Shown here: piece after piece, positions 54,117 through 62,763 of the stretch | Numbering within the stretch: position 1 is the first letter of the stretch | Layout: every line of letters begins with the position of its first letter | NCBI RefSeq assembly: GCF_958304185.1 | Contig: NZ_OY284433.1 | Coordinates: 186,001 to 250,000 of the forward strand | From: an uncultured Erythrobacter sp. | GTDB taxonomy: Bacteria > Pseudomonadota > Alphaproteobacteria > Sphingomonadales > Sphingomonadaceae | Length of the DNA: 64,000 nucleotides | Direction: 5' to 3' | Made by a program: the position numbers and the translations under genes | Notes under the pieces: model-generated | Databases searched by the model: none | Told to the model about the DNA's origin: nothing | What the model saw: the letters and a program-made list of their open reading frames with translations, nothing else

Positions 54117-56125
54117 GAGGTGAGCCTCAGCGCGGCGATCTTCTGCGCGATTTCCTGGAACCGGGCATTCAGGGTCGCGGAGTCGCTGGCCTGGAAGGCA
54201 CGGCCGGGTGAAGCACAGTCGATCAGGTTCTGGGTCAGCGCGGTGCCGAAGGCCACGACCCAGACGGTGATGTTTTCCTGCTGGGCAGCGCGGCAGATAG
54301 CTTGCAGACGAGCCGCACGCCGGGTCGCTTCGCGGTTCGCGTCAGCGTTGCCCGTGACGCGGCGATCCCACCATTCGACGCCTTGGGTCGAATAGTTCTC
54401 GATGCCAGTGACAAGCACACCGTCCGTCATGAACACAATGTGGCGGGCAATCGCGTCGCCATTCGGCGCGGTGGTGTTTTCCGAAGCGAACATACCGCGC
54501 GGCGAAATGAAGCGCGCGCCCCACACCATACCAATGTCGTGATAGGTGTTGCCGCTGGCAGCTAGGCCATTGACGTAGGTTTGCAGATCAGTGCGGTTGA
54601 TTTCAGTCAGTTTGCGCGCTGCCGCAGGGCAGACCCAGCCGGGACGGTCCTGATTGGTCGACAATCCGGCGGCGAGCCGGTCCGAATCGGACACTGGGTT
54701 GGTTGTCCGGTTGTTACTGCCGTCGCGGCGTTCATAGGCCGCCGTGTTGAGCGCCGGCTTCCACTTCTGCGATTCGTTTGCCGGCACCAGATTGATGTTG
54801 ATGTCGTGGGCCGCGGCAGGAATGGGACTGTAGTTGCCGGTGGTGTCCATCCACACCGGCTCCTCAATGCAGCCGGTCCAGTTCTGCGGGGTCATTGCAC
54901 CACCGGTGCCGACCGGGATTTGGAGCGTGTTGTTGGCATAGATCGACGCAAGGTTGACCGACTCCCAGCCAGCGGGGCTACGGGGCGGGTTGTTTACATT
55001 GCACGGATTGGCCGTGCCCGGCGTAACCTCGCAATAGATCCACTCGCGGAACTGTGGGATCACGTCAGCGGCGGTCGCAGTACGTGTCTTGCGCACCCGA
55101 CCGCGACAGCCGGCGCGATTGTTTGAGGCGCCGCCTGACCACTGGTTGAGAACGATCTGCGGCGTTGCAAAAACCTGCCAGCTTTGGGTCTGGCCACTGA
55201 CCGTCACGTTGCGTGTCCCCGGTAGCGTGTTCCTACAGAAGTTAGTCGCGGTCGTTCCGTTTGAGCCATCGGTACGGAAGCGGTAATCGTCAGTGTTGGT
55301 GGAGTTGAACCGCGACGTGTTCCGCGGCAACCATTCGTCCTGATCCGAAATCAAAATCGTGTCGCCGATCTCGTCGACGTCCGGGTAGTTGGAATTGGGG
55401 AACGGCGCGGGATTGTACCGTGCTACTCGCGTTTCGTAATTGTGCGTATCGGCCATGTAGGCGCGCGGGATCGAGAAGCCGACATTCACCTGCTGCGAAT
55501 AGGGCACGAAGCCATAGCGCACCTGCGCGCTGGTCGAGGTTGCCGCTTCAACGGTGTCGTAGAAATTCATCACCGCGCTGCGTAGCGCGACGATCTTCGA
55601 ACTAGAGTTCGAGTTGCACTGGGTGCCATTGGGACATTCCGACATGGAGCCCGTTACGTCGAGCACGAACATGATGTCGGAGTTGGAGATGTTGATTTCA
55701 GCCGTACAGCTGACCTCGATGTTGAACTCACCGTAGCCGAACGCGTCCATGATCGTGGCCGGCAAGGTTGCGCTGGCATCGCCGATGACCATGCCGTCGC
55801 CGTCGGTGGTGTAATCGCGGGTCCGGTTCTCGGTGCCGAAGATGCCGTCGTTGAAGTTCTGATCGAAGAAGTTGAGCCCAATCGTGCGATGCGCTGATGT
55901 GAACGTGTCATTCGTCATCGCGCGCCGCGCGGCGAGTGCGCCTGCGTCGCACGCGGCCTGCATCCGCGCAGCGGCCATGTAATAGCGGCTCGCATCGACA
56001 CCGCCGCCCACCATTGCCATGATCGGAACCAGCGCAGCGGCTGAAATCACGAGCGTGTTTGCGGTCTTGTCGCGCGCCAGTTTGCGCATGAACGACATCT
56101 TGGCCTGCTTTTCTCGCCCCATCAC
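54113..56125 (-). CDS. TadG-like pilus-assembly protein with a von Willebrand A domain
   Basis: This 670-aa protein has an N-terminal basic segment and a hydrophobic helix (TANTLVISAAALVPIMAMVGGGVDASRYY), then a VWA domain with the metal site starting at Asp156 (LDVTGSMSECP) and a later HIVFMTDGVL strand. A long hydrophilic insert (about residues 170-500), rich in Asn, Thr and Gly, separates the strands. TadG-like proteins support Tad pilus assembly or adhesion. It is the first gene of the operon. ATG 56125 has GGAAGGG about 10 nt upstream, with in-frame alternatives to 56098. Confidence 0.85.
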   Translation of the reverse strand: MMGREKQAKMSFMRKLARDKTANTLVISAAALVPIMAMVGGGVDASRYYMAAARMQAACDAGALAARRAMTNDTFTSAHRTIGLNFFDQNFNDGIFGTENRTRDYTTDGDGMVIGDASATLPATIMDAFGYGEFNIEVSCTAEINISNSDIMFVLDVTGSMSECPNGTQCNSNSSSKIVALRSAVMNFYDTVEAATSTSAQVRYGFVPYSQQVNVGFSIPRAYMADTHNYETRVARYNPAPFPNSNYPDVDEIGDTILISDQDEWLPRNTSRFNSTNTDDYRFRTDGSNGTTATNFCRNTLPGTRNVTVSGQTQSWQVFATPQIVLNQWSGGASNNRAGCRGRVRKTRTATAADVIPQFREWIYCEVTPGTANPCNVNNPPRSPAGWESVNLASIYANNTLQIPVGTGGAMTPQNWTGCIEEPVWMDTTGNYSPIPAAAHDININLVPANESQKWKPALNTAAYERRDGSNNRTTNPVSDSDRLAAGLSTNQDRPGWVCPAAARKLTEINRTDLQTYVNGLAASGNTYHDIGMVWGARFISPRGMFASENTTAPNGDAIARHIVFMTDGVLVTGIENYSTQGVEWWDRRVTGNADANREATRRAARLQAICRAAQQENITVWVVAFGTALTQNLIDCASPGRAFQASDSATLNARFQEIAQKIAALRLTS

Positions 56126-56227
56126 TTAGGTGCCCTTCCCCTGATGCCCGCACGGACTTACCGCGGACAATCCAGATGCAGCCTTTGCCCTTAAGCGGTT
56201 CTGGTAAGCGGAGTGCGAAAGGACATG

Positions 56228-56244
56228 GTTAGCAAAGTCCTAAC
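56228..56244. promoter_or_regulatory. Palindrome GTTAG-N7-CTAAC upstream of the Tad operon
   Basis: A 5+5 palindrome with a 7-bp spacer lies about 105 bp before the tadG-like start, and about 90 bp before the squalene/phytoene synthase-like start. It matches the CtrA consensus TTAA-N7-TTAAC with two mismatches on either strand, so it could be a CtrA-like site or another regulator's operator. Confidence 0.35.
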
Positions 56245-56334
56245 GGCCTGCTGAGCGGTTCCGGAAACGGCGACGTCCCGGCACGGGACAGTTTGCTTGC
56301 CAAGCGTGTGAATGCTTGGCTACGCGCTGGAAGC

Positions 56335-57000
56335 GTGACGAACGAGACCCCAGAACCCCTATCGCCCGAAGCTGATCTGGCCCTTGCATGGAGCAGCCCA
56401 AAGGTTCGCGGGCCGTTAAGCATAGCTCTTCAGCTTGACCGGCGGCTGGCGCGGATCGTGATGCGTACCAGCGAGCCGATGTTGGGTCAGATGCGGCTGG
56501 CGTGGTGGCGTGACGCTCTTGCCAAACCTGTCGCGGAGCGCCCGCGCGGCGATCTGGTGCTCGATGGCATCGGGCTGCATTGGGCCGGGCGCGAAAGCTC
56601 TCTGGCAGCGATGGTCGATGGGTGGGAAGTCCTGCTGAGCGCCGAGCGGTTGGGGCCGGACGAAGCCGAAGCCTTCGGCTCAGCACGCGGGGCGTTCTTT
56701 GCAACCTTGGCTTCAGATAGCTCTCCCGCCGTGGCCACGCGTCTGGCGGCGGTAGGATCACGCTGGGCGCTGGCCGATGCTGCCGCTGCCGTCTCGGATG
56801 AGAAAGAGCGGGCTGCATTGATCGCTGCTGGTCTTGCGGCAGCGCAGGGCGGCACAGCCACACGCCTTCCGCCGGGTTTTCGCGGTGTCGCCGTGCTCGA
56901 TGTCTTGGCTACGCGAGCGCTTCAGCGCGGCGGACGGCCCTTGATGGAGGGGAGGGGGGCCTCGCTTGCGGCACTCAAGGGCGCTATCTTTCTGAACTGA
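56335..57000 (+). CDS. Squalene/phytoene synthase family-like protein
   Basis: This protein of about 221 aa contains the family segment SEPMLGQMRLAWWRDAL and an Ala/Leu-rich helical body. The Asp-rich DxxxD prenyl-diphosphate motifs are not seen, so it is unlikely to make carotenoids itself. The closest functional class is that of NDUFAF6, a complex I assembly factor in this family; a complex I role is inference. GTG 56335 is used from family length; a TTG at 56293 in frame would add 14 residues, and ribosome-binding support is weak for both. Confidence 0.65.
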   Translation: MTNETPEPLSPEADLALAWSSPKVRGPLSIALQLDRRLARIVMRTSEPMLGQMRLAWWRDALAKPVAERPRGDLVLDGIGLHWAGRESSLAAMVDGWEVLLSAERLGPDEAEAFGSARGAFFATLASDSSPAVATRLAAVGSRWALADAAAAVSDEKERAALIAAGLAAAQGGTATRLPPGFRGVAVLDVLATRALQRGGRPLMEGRGASLAALKGAIFLN

Positions 57001-57046
57001 TTGGGTATATTCACGCAGGGGTGTTGAGCAAAAGGGGGGCAGACCT

Positions 57047-57508
57047 TTGCGACAAGCCGTGCTGGGAGGTGTAGGGGCCTTGGCCCTCGCCGGGATTGGA
57101 ATGTTCTGGTGGCAGGGCCGCGCTGCGGTTGAACAGAGCGCGCCGCCGCCGCCCATAGCCGCACCGGCGCCGGATCCCGAGGCGCTCCCGCTTGCCGATC
57201 CCGGCAATATGTCTGGCCCGCTGCCGCCCGAGATGAGCGATCTCAGCCGCGAGGAGCAGCGCTTCTTCCGCTATGATCGCAACCGCGACCGGCTCATCAC
57301 CCGCAACGAAATGCTCAGCACCCGGACAGAGGGTTTCCGCGCGCTCGACAAGGATGGCAACAATCTGCTGACCTTTGAGGAATGGGCGGTGTCGACGGTC
57401 AACCGGTTCGAGAAAGCCGATGTGGATGGCGACGAACGCCTGACCCCGCGCGAGTTCGCAGCGACTGCGCCCAAGCCTGTGACGAAGAAGCCTGCCTGCA
57501 AATGCTGA
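57047..57508 (+). CDS. Membrane-anchored EF-hand protein
   Basis: This 153-aa protein has a hydrophobic N-terminal segment (residues 5-23) serving as signal anchor, a Pro-rich linker (SAPPPPIAAPAPDP), and three EF-hand-like loops: DRNRDRLITRNE, DKDGNNLLTFEE and DVDGDERLTPRE. It probably binds calcium outside the cytoplasm. The start is TTG 57047, with a GGGGGG tract about 8 nt upstream. It lies 46 nt after the squalene-synthase-like gene and may be co-transcribed. Confidence 0.85.
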   Translation: MRQAVLGGVGALALAGIGMFWWQGRAAVEQSAPPPPIAAPAPDPEALPLADPGNMSGPLPPEMSDLSREEQRFFRYDRNRDRLITRNEMLSTRTEGFRALDKDGNNLLTFEEWAVSTVNRFEKADVDGDERLTPREFAATAPKPVTKKPACKC

Positions 57509-57511
57509 GGC

Positions 57512-58897
57512 TTAGGCCGGGATGGCCTCGCGGGTTTCGCTGATCCAGCGTGCGAGGTCTTCCTTGGCTCTGCCGGTATAGGCTTCCTTGCGGACTTTCT
57601 TGCCGATGTCGTGAAGCGGTGGGAACAGCCCGAAATTGACGTTCATGGGCTGGAAGGTCTCAGCCTCGGCATCGCCGGTGATATGGCTCAGCAGCGCACC
57701 GAGCGCCGTCGTGGCGGGCAGGGGCCGCCAATCATGTCCGGCGATTTCGGCAGCGGTCATCATTCCAGCCACAAGGCCGATGGCGGCGCTTTCGACGTAG
57801 CCCTCGCACCCCGTCACCTGCCCGGCAAAGCGGATATACGGCGCAGCGCGCAGCCGCAGCTGGCGGTCGAGCACCTGCGGCGAATTGAGGAAGGTGTTGC
57901 GGTGCAACCCGCCGAGCCGCGCGAACTCCGCATTCTCCAGCCCCGGGATGGTGCGGAACAGCTCAATCTGCGCGGCGTATTTGAGCTTTGTCTGGAAGCC
58001 GACCATGTTCCACAATGTGCCGAGCTTGTTATCCTGCCGCAGCTGCACCACGGCATAGGGCCAGCGGCCTTGCGGAAACTCAGGCGTGGTATCGAAGGGA
58101 TTATCCAGCCCGACGCCTTTCATCGGGCCATAGCGCAGCGTCTCCCAGCCGCGTTCGGCCATGACCTCGATCGGCATACAGCCGTCGAAATAGGGCGTGT
58201 CCTTTTCCCACTGCTTGAACTCGGACTTTTCGCCTTCCATCAGCCCGCGATGGAAGGCGCGGTATTGCTCCTCGTTCATGGGGCAATTGATGTAATCGCC
58301 GCCTTCGTTCGAGGCCTCGGTGCGCTTGTTCCAGCGCGACTGGATCCAGCATTTCGTCATGTCGATGCTGTCGCGGTGGATGATCGGCGCAATCGCATCG
58401 AAAAAGGCGAGCCGCTCGGCCCCAGTGGCGCGCACGATGCTGCCCGCCAGCGCTTCGGCCGTCAGTGGCCCGGTGGCAATGATGGTGAGGCCTGCTTCGG
58501 GCAGAGCATCGACCCGCTCACGCACGATGGTGACATTGGGGTGGCTGGAGAGCGCCTTTTCGACTTCGGCCGAGAAGACATCGCGGTCCACAGCCATCGC
58601 ACTACCCGCCGGGACCCGCGCGACATGGCCAGCGCGCATGACCAAGCTGTCGAGCTCTCGCATTTCGTGATGCAGCAGGCCGACGGCGTTCTTGGTATCA
58701 TCGTCCGAGCGGAACGAGTTGGAGCAAACCAGTTCGGCCAGCCCATCGGTCTGGTGCGCCGGGGTCATCTCCCCGCTGCCGCGCATCTCCGACAGGCGCA
58801 CTTTCACGCCGCGCTGGGCGAGCTGCCAAGCCGCCTCGCTCCCAGCGAGGCCGCCGCCAATGATGTGCACATCGTGATTTGTCGGGTTTCCGGTCAT
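57512..58897 (-). CDS. trmFO: Methylenetetrahydrofolate-tRNA-(uracil-54-C5)-methyltransferase
   Basis: TrmFO uses methylene-THF and FAD to make m5U54 in the tRNA T loop. The 461-aa protein has the Rossmann motif [17 protein letters not shown] and family segments [35 protein letters not shown] and [14 protein letters not shown] 58897 is chosen, since residues upstream of it lack family features. It is convergent with the EF-hand gene and divergent from the lysoplasmalogenase. Confidence 0.95.
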   Translation of the reverse strand: MTGNPTNHDVHIIGGGLAGSEAAWQLAQRGVKVRLSEMRGSGEMTPAHQTDGLAELVCSNSFRSDDDTKNAVGLLHHEMRELDSLVMRAGHVARVPAGSAMAVDRDVFSAEVEKALSSHPNVTIVRERVDALPEAGLTIIATGPLTAEALAGSIVRATGAERLAFFDAIAPIIHRDSIDMTKCWIQSRWNKRTEASNEGGDYINCPMNEEQYRAFHRGLMEGEKSEFKQWEKDTPYFDGCMPIEVMAERGWETLRYGPMKGVGLDNPFDTTPEFPQGRWPYAVVQLRQDNKLGTLWNMVGFQTKLKYAAQIELFRTIPGLENAEFARLGGLHRNTFLNSPQVLDRQLRLRAAPYIRFAGQVTGCEGYVESAAIGLVAGMMTAAEIAGHDWRPLPATTALGALLSHITGDAEAETFQPMNVNFGLFPPLHDIGKKVRKEAYTGRAKEDLARWISETREAIPA

Positions 58898-58974
58898 GGC
58901 AGGGCAGGTAATTGCGTGATAGCTCCGCGGCAAGCCCCAAGGGGCGCGGCACATCCGGCAAGGGAAGGGCGGAC

Positions 58975-59640
58975 ATGGCAAAGCAGGCGCTGATCGAACA
59001 AAGGCCGTGGCTGCTGGCGAGCATCACGGCGGCGACCGCGTTCTATTTTCTGAGCGACAATCCGGTGTTCGAAGGCACTTGGGGCTTGCTCGCCAAGGGG
59101 GCCTCGGTCGGGCTATTGGCGCTCTATGTGCTGCTGCGCCTGCCGCATGGTCGCCGGGGGCTGGATGGCACGCTGGTGGTCGCAATGCTGGTGCTGGCGG
59201 CGGCGGGCGATGTGGCGATCGAGCTGGATTTTTTCATCGGCGGCGCGTTCTTCGCAGCCGCGCATTGTGTTTCGGTGGGGCTTTATCTCCGCAACCTGCA
59301 CAAGCGCCCGTCGCCAACCCAGAAGATGACGGCCGTAGCTCTGCTGATCGGCACCCCGCTCATCAGCTATCTGCTGAGCGGGCAGGCCCAGATCGCGCTT
59401 TACGCCAGCTTCCTTGGCGCGATGGCTTCGGCGGCGTGGATGAGCCACTATCCGCGTTACCGCGTCGGCACCGGGGCGGTGCTGTTCGTGCTGAGCGACT
59501 GGCTGATCTTTTCGCGCATGGGCGCCTTCGATCTGGCGCCGCTGCCCGATCTGCTGATCTGGCCGCTTTACTACGCCGGACAGGTGATGATCGCGACCGG
59601 CATCGTGCAGTGCTTGCGGGGCGAACAACCCGTCAGGTGA
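58975..59640 (+). CDS. Lysoplasmalogenase (YhhN family) membrane protein
   Basis: This 221-aa protein has about seven or eight transmembrane helices and motifs of the YhhN/TMEM86 family, such as [24 protein letters not shown] (landmark AAGDVAIEL) and [13 protein letters not shown]. Family members hydrolyse the vinyl-ether bond of lysoplasmalogens, but the substrate in plasmalogen-poor proteobacteria is unclear. ATG 58975 has AAGGG upstream. Its end overlaps the gyrA end on the other strand by 8 bp. Confidence 0.85.
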   Translation: MAKQALIEQRPWLLASITAATAFYFLSDNPVFEGTWGLLAKGASVGLLALYVLLRLPHGRRGLDGTLVVAMLVLAAAGDVAIELDFFIGGAFFAAAHCVSVGLYLRNLHKRPSPTQKMTAVALLIGTPLISYLLSGQAQIALYASFLGAMASAAWMSHYPRYRVGTGAVLFVLSDWLIFSRMGAFDLAPLPDLLIWPLYYAGQVMIATGIVQCLRGEQPVR

Positions 59641-62443
59641 CGGGCGGCTCGCCAGCATCAGGCGCGGCATTCATTTCGGCGGCAATCGCTTCTTCGGCCG
59701 GGTTTTCCGGCTCGGTCGTCTCATCGATCAGCGCCGCACCGACGATGTGTTCGCCCTTGGCAACGTCGAAGATGCGGATGCCCGAAGACCCGCGCCCGGA
59801 AATCGAGAAGCCCTTGAGGCTTTCGAACCCGCCTTCGATCATGTGCCGCAGATCGATGCCTAGGCGGATCAGCTTGGCCTGATCGGTCACTAGCATCAGC
59901 TGCGATCCGTGCTTGACCGGGAAGCTGGCAACGACCGGGCCGTTACGATCCGGGTTGCTTTCAGGGGTGCCGATATTGGTAATGCCTTGACCCCCACGCG
60001 ATGTGGTGCGGTATTCGTAAGCCGAGGAGATCTTGCCATAGCCATTGGCGGTGATGGTGAGGATGAACTCTTCCCCTTCCGCCATGGCCGCCACTTGTTC
60101 GGCGGGCAGAGCGGAGACGGCTTCGTTGTTCTTCCAAGCGGCGGCGCGCAGATACGCCTCGCGCGTCTCCATGTCGGCGGTGAGCGGATCGAGCACCGCC
60201 ATGCTGACGACCTTGCCGCCCTTCTTGAGGCTCATCCCGCGCACGCCGATGCCGGTGCGGCTCTTGGTTTCGCGCGCATCGGTGGCCGAGAAGCGGATCG
60301 CCTTGCCGGTGTCGCTGGCGAGGAAGATTTGCTGGTCTTCGGTGAGCAGTTGCACCCCGATCAACCGGTCGCCCGACCCCTCGACGAAGCCCATCGCATA
60401 TTTGCCCGCAGTGGGGATATTGGCGAAGGCGTCCATCGAGTTGCGGCGGACCATGCCTTGTTCGGTCGCGAAGACGATGTTGAGGTTATCCCACGAGGCC
60501 TCGTCCTCGGGCAGCGGCAGCACGTTGGTGACGCGCTCCTCGTCGCCCAAGGGCAGGAGGTTGACCATCGGGCGGCCCTTGGTCTGCGGTCCGCCTTCGG
60601 GCAGCTTCCACACCTTCATCCGGTAGACGCGCCCCGTATTGGTGAAGAACAGCACCGGATTGTGGGTCGATGTGACGAAGAGTTCGACCACCGCGTCCTC
60701 GTCCTTGGTCGCCATGCCGGAGCGGCCCTTGCCGCCGCGCGCCTGCGCCCGGAAGGTGTCGAGCGGTGTCCGCTTGATATAGCCGCCGTGGGTGACGGTC
60801 ACGACCATGTCCTCGCGCTCGATCAGGTCCTCGTCTTCGAGGCCATCCCAGGCGGGGGCGATTTCCGACAGGCGCGGGGTGGCGTAGGTCGCGCGGATTT
60901 CGACCAGTTCTTCGCGCATCAGGGCGTAGAGCTTCACCCGGTCAGCGAGGATCGAGAGGTATTCCTCGATCGCAACCGATAGCCCTTGCAGCTCGCCGCC
61001 GATTTCGTCGCGGCCCAGCGCGGTCAAACGGTGGAGGCGCAGTTCGAGGATCGCCTTCACCTGCCGTTCGGACAGGCGATAGGTTCCGCCTTCCTGATCT
61101 GCGGAAGGCTCAATCGCTTCGACCAGTTGAATATATTGCGCGATGTCGCCGATCGGCCATTCCTTGGCGATCAACCGCCGGCGTGCTTCGGCCGGGTTGG
61201 GCGCGCTGCGGATCATCGCCACGACCTCGTCGAGGTTGGAGACCGCGACCACCAGGCCGAGCAAGATGTGCGCCCGCTCCCGCGCCTTGGCGAGTTCGAA
61301 CTTGGTGCGCCGCGTGATCACTTCCTCGCGGAAGGTGATGAAGGCGGCGATGAAATCGCGCAGACGCAGAGTTTCCGGGCGTCCGCCGCGGATCGCCAGC
61401 ATATTCGCCGGGAAGGAGGATTGCGCCGGGGTGTGCCGCCAGATCTGGTTGAGCACCACATCGGGTGTGGCATCGCGCTTCAGATCGATCACCACGCGCA
61501 CGCCTTCACGCGAGCTTTCGTCGCGGATGTCGGAAATGCCTTCGATCCGCTTTTCCTTGGCGGCATCGGCGATCTTCTCGACCAGCGCGTTCTTGCCGAC
61601 CTGATAGGGGATCGAGGTGAAGACGATGCTTTCGCGGCCTTCGCTCTTGGCACCGCGCGTGCTTTCGATCTCGTGCCGGCAGCGCATCAGGATCGACCCG
61701 CGCCCGGTGGTGTAAGCCTGCCGCGCGCCGTGCATGCCGAGGATCAGCGGCGCGGTGGGGAAATCGGGGCCTGGGATGTATTCGATCAGCTCTTCCGAAG
61801 TGATTGCCGGGTTGTCCATATAGGCAAAACAGGCATCGATTACTTCGCCCAGATTGTGCGGGGGCACATTGGTCGCCATGCCGACCGCGATCCCGCCCGC
61901 GCCGTTGACGAGCAGGTTCGGGAAGCGCGCCGGCAGCACCGTCGGCTCCTTGCGGCTGCCGTCGTAGTTGTCGGTGAAGTCGACCGTGTCCTTGTCGAGG
62001 TCGTCGAGCAGCGAGTTGGCCACGCGCGCCAACCGCGCTTCGGTGTAACGCATTGATGCTGGCGGATCAGGGTCCATCGAACCGAAGTTGCCCTGACCAT
62101 CGATCAGCGGCACCCGCATCGACCACGGCTGCGTCATGCGGGCGAGGGCGTCGTAAATCGCGCTGTCGCCGTGTGGATGGTAGTTACCCATCACGTCGCC
62201 GACGATCTTGGCGCTCTTGCGGTACGGCCTGCCCGCGACAAAGCCGCCTTCCTGGCTGGCGAACAAAATGCGGCGGTGCACCGGCTTCAACCCGTCACGC
62301 ACATCGGGCAGCGCACGGCTGACGATCACGCTCATCGCATAATCGAGATAGCTCGACTTCATCTCATCGACGATGTCGATGCGTTCAAAGCCGCCCATCG
62401 GTGCTGGCGCGGGGGAATCGATAATGTCGCTGTCGTCGCTCAA
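59633..62443 (-). CDS. gyrA: DNA gyrase subunit A
   Basis: GyrA with GyrB introduces negative supercoils. The 936-aa protein has the catalytic Tyr133 (MRYTEARL), an N-terminal winged-helix region with the quinolone-determining segment [12 protein letters not shown] in which Ser94 and Asp98 have the wild-type residues, the GyrA box QARGGKG (needed for wrapping), and a C-terminal beta-pinwheel. The acidic tail is Glu/Ala-rich. A GTTC-N7-GTTC box lies 116 bp upstream. Confidence 0.97.
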   Translation of the reverse strand: MSDDSDIIDSPAPAPMGGFERIDIVDEMKSSYLDYAMSVIVSRALPDVRDGLKPVHRRILFASQEGGFVAGRPYRKSAKIVGDVMGNYHPHGDSAIYDALARMTQPWSMRVPLIDGQGNFGSMDPDPPASMRYTEARLARVANSLLDDLDKDTVDFTDNYDGSRKEPTVLPARFPNLLVNGAGGIAVGMATNVPPHNLGEVIDACFAYMDNPAITSEELIEYIPGPDFPTAPLILGMHGARQAYTTGRGSILMRCRHEIESTRGAKSEGRESIVFTSIPYQVGKNALVEKIADAAKEKRIEGISDIRDESSREGVRVVIDLKRDATPDVVLNQIWRHTPAQSSFPANMLAIRGGRPETLRLRDFIAAFITFREEVITRRTKFELAKARERAHILLGLVVAVSNLDEVVAMIRSAPNPAEARRRLIAKEWPIGDIAQYIQLVEAIEPSADQEGGTYRLSERQVKAILELRLHRLTALGRDEIGGELQGLSVAIEEYLSILADRVKLYALMREELVEIRATYATPRLSEIAPAWDGLEDEDLIEREDMVVTVTHGGYIKRTPLDTFRAQARGGKGRSGMATKDEDAVVELFVTSTHNPVLFFTNTGRVYRMKVWKLPEGGPQTKGRPMVNLLPLGDEERVTNVLPLPEDEASWDNLNIVFATEQGMVRRNSMDAFANIPTAGKYAMGFVEGSGDRLIGVQLLTEDQQIFLASDTGKAIRFSATDARETKSRTGIGVRGMSLKKGGKVVSMAVLDPLTADMETREAYLRAAAWKNNEAVSALPAEQVAAMAEGEEFILTITANGYGKISSAYEYRTTSRGGQGITNIGTPESNPDRNGPVVASFPVKHGSQLMLVTDQAKLIRLGIDLRHMIEGGFESLKGFSISGRGSSGIRIFDVAKGEHIVGAALIDETTEPENPAEEAIAAEMNAAPDAGEPPVT

Positions 62444-62558
62444 GGTCTGGGCCGTTTCTAATTGTGTTCTGGTGCCGCTGCGGCAGTTCGAGCCCTATCG
62501 GGGCCGATGATCCCCTTCTATCTAGGCGCATGCCGGGGCTTTCGCCACCTTGGGCAGA

Positions 62559-62573
62559 GAACACACCAAGAAC
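62559..62573 (-). promoter_or_regulatory. Candidate LexA (SOS) box upstream of gyrA
   Basis: On the minus strand this reads GTTC-TTGGTGT-GTTC, an exact match to the alphaproteobacterial LexA consensus. It is 116 bp before the gyrA ATG and about 190 bp before the TPR-like gene, in the same relative orientation as the box before lexA. Roughly one random exact match would be expected in a window of this size at this GC, so the position matters more than the match. Confidence 0.5.
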
Positions 62574-62660
62574 CTGACGCATTTTTCCACATTTGCGGGG
62601 CTGATTAGCCGACCCTGTGCTTCGCGGGCATTCAAAGCTCGTTCAGCACGGCACACCTAG

Positions 62661-62713
62661 CGGGAATTGCAAATCCCGTGCGAGCCGTTCAAAGGCTCTC
62701 CCGGAATTCGGGC
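62661..62713. other. Hairpin cluster in the gyrA-TPR gene gap
   Basis: CGGGA...TCCCG (62661-62678), GAGCC-GTTCAAA-GGCTC (62682-62698) and CCCG-GAATT-CGGG (62701-62713) are consecutive inverted repeats just before the TPR-like start. They could form a leader structure or belong to a repeat family. The rest of the 320-bp gap (62444-62763) shows only the SOS box. Confidence 0.4.
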
Positions 62714-62763
62714 AGCGTCCGGGCCACATCTGGCACGCCGCTGCACTACTTGTGGAGGATGCA

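Noticed and set aside
57611-58993. 460-aa open frame antisense to trmFO
   Set aside because: Shadow of trmFO, whose FAD and folate motifs are clear.
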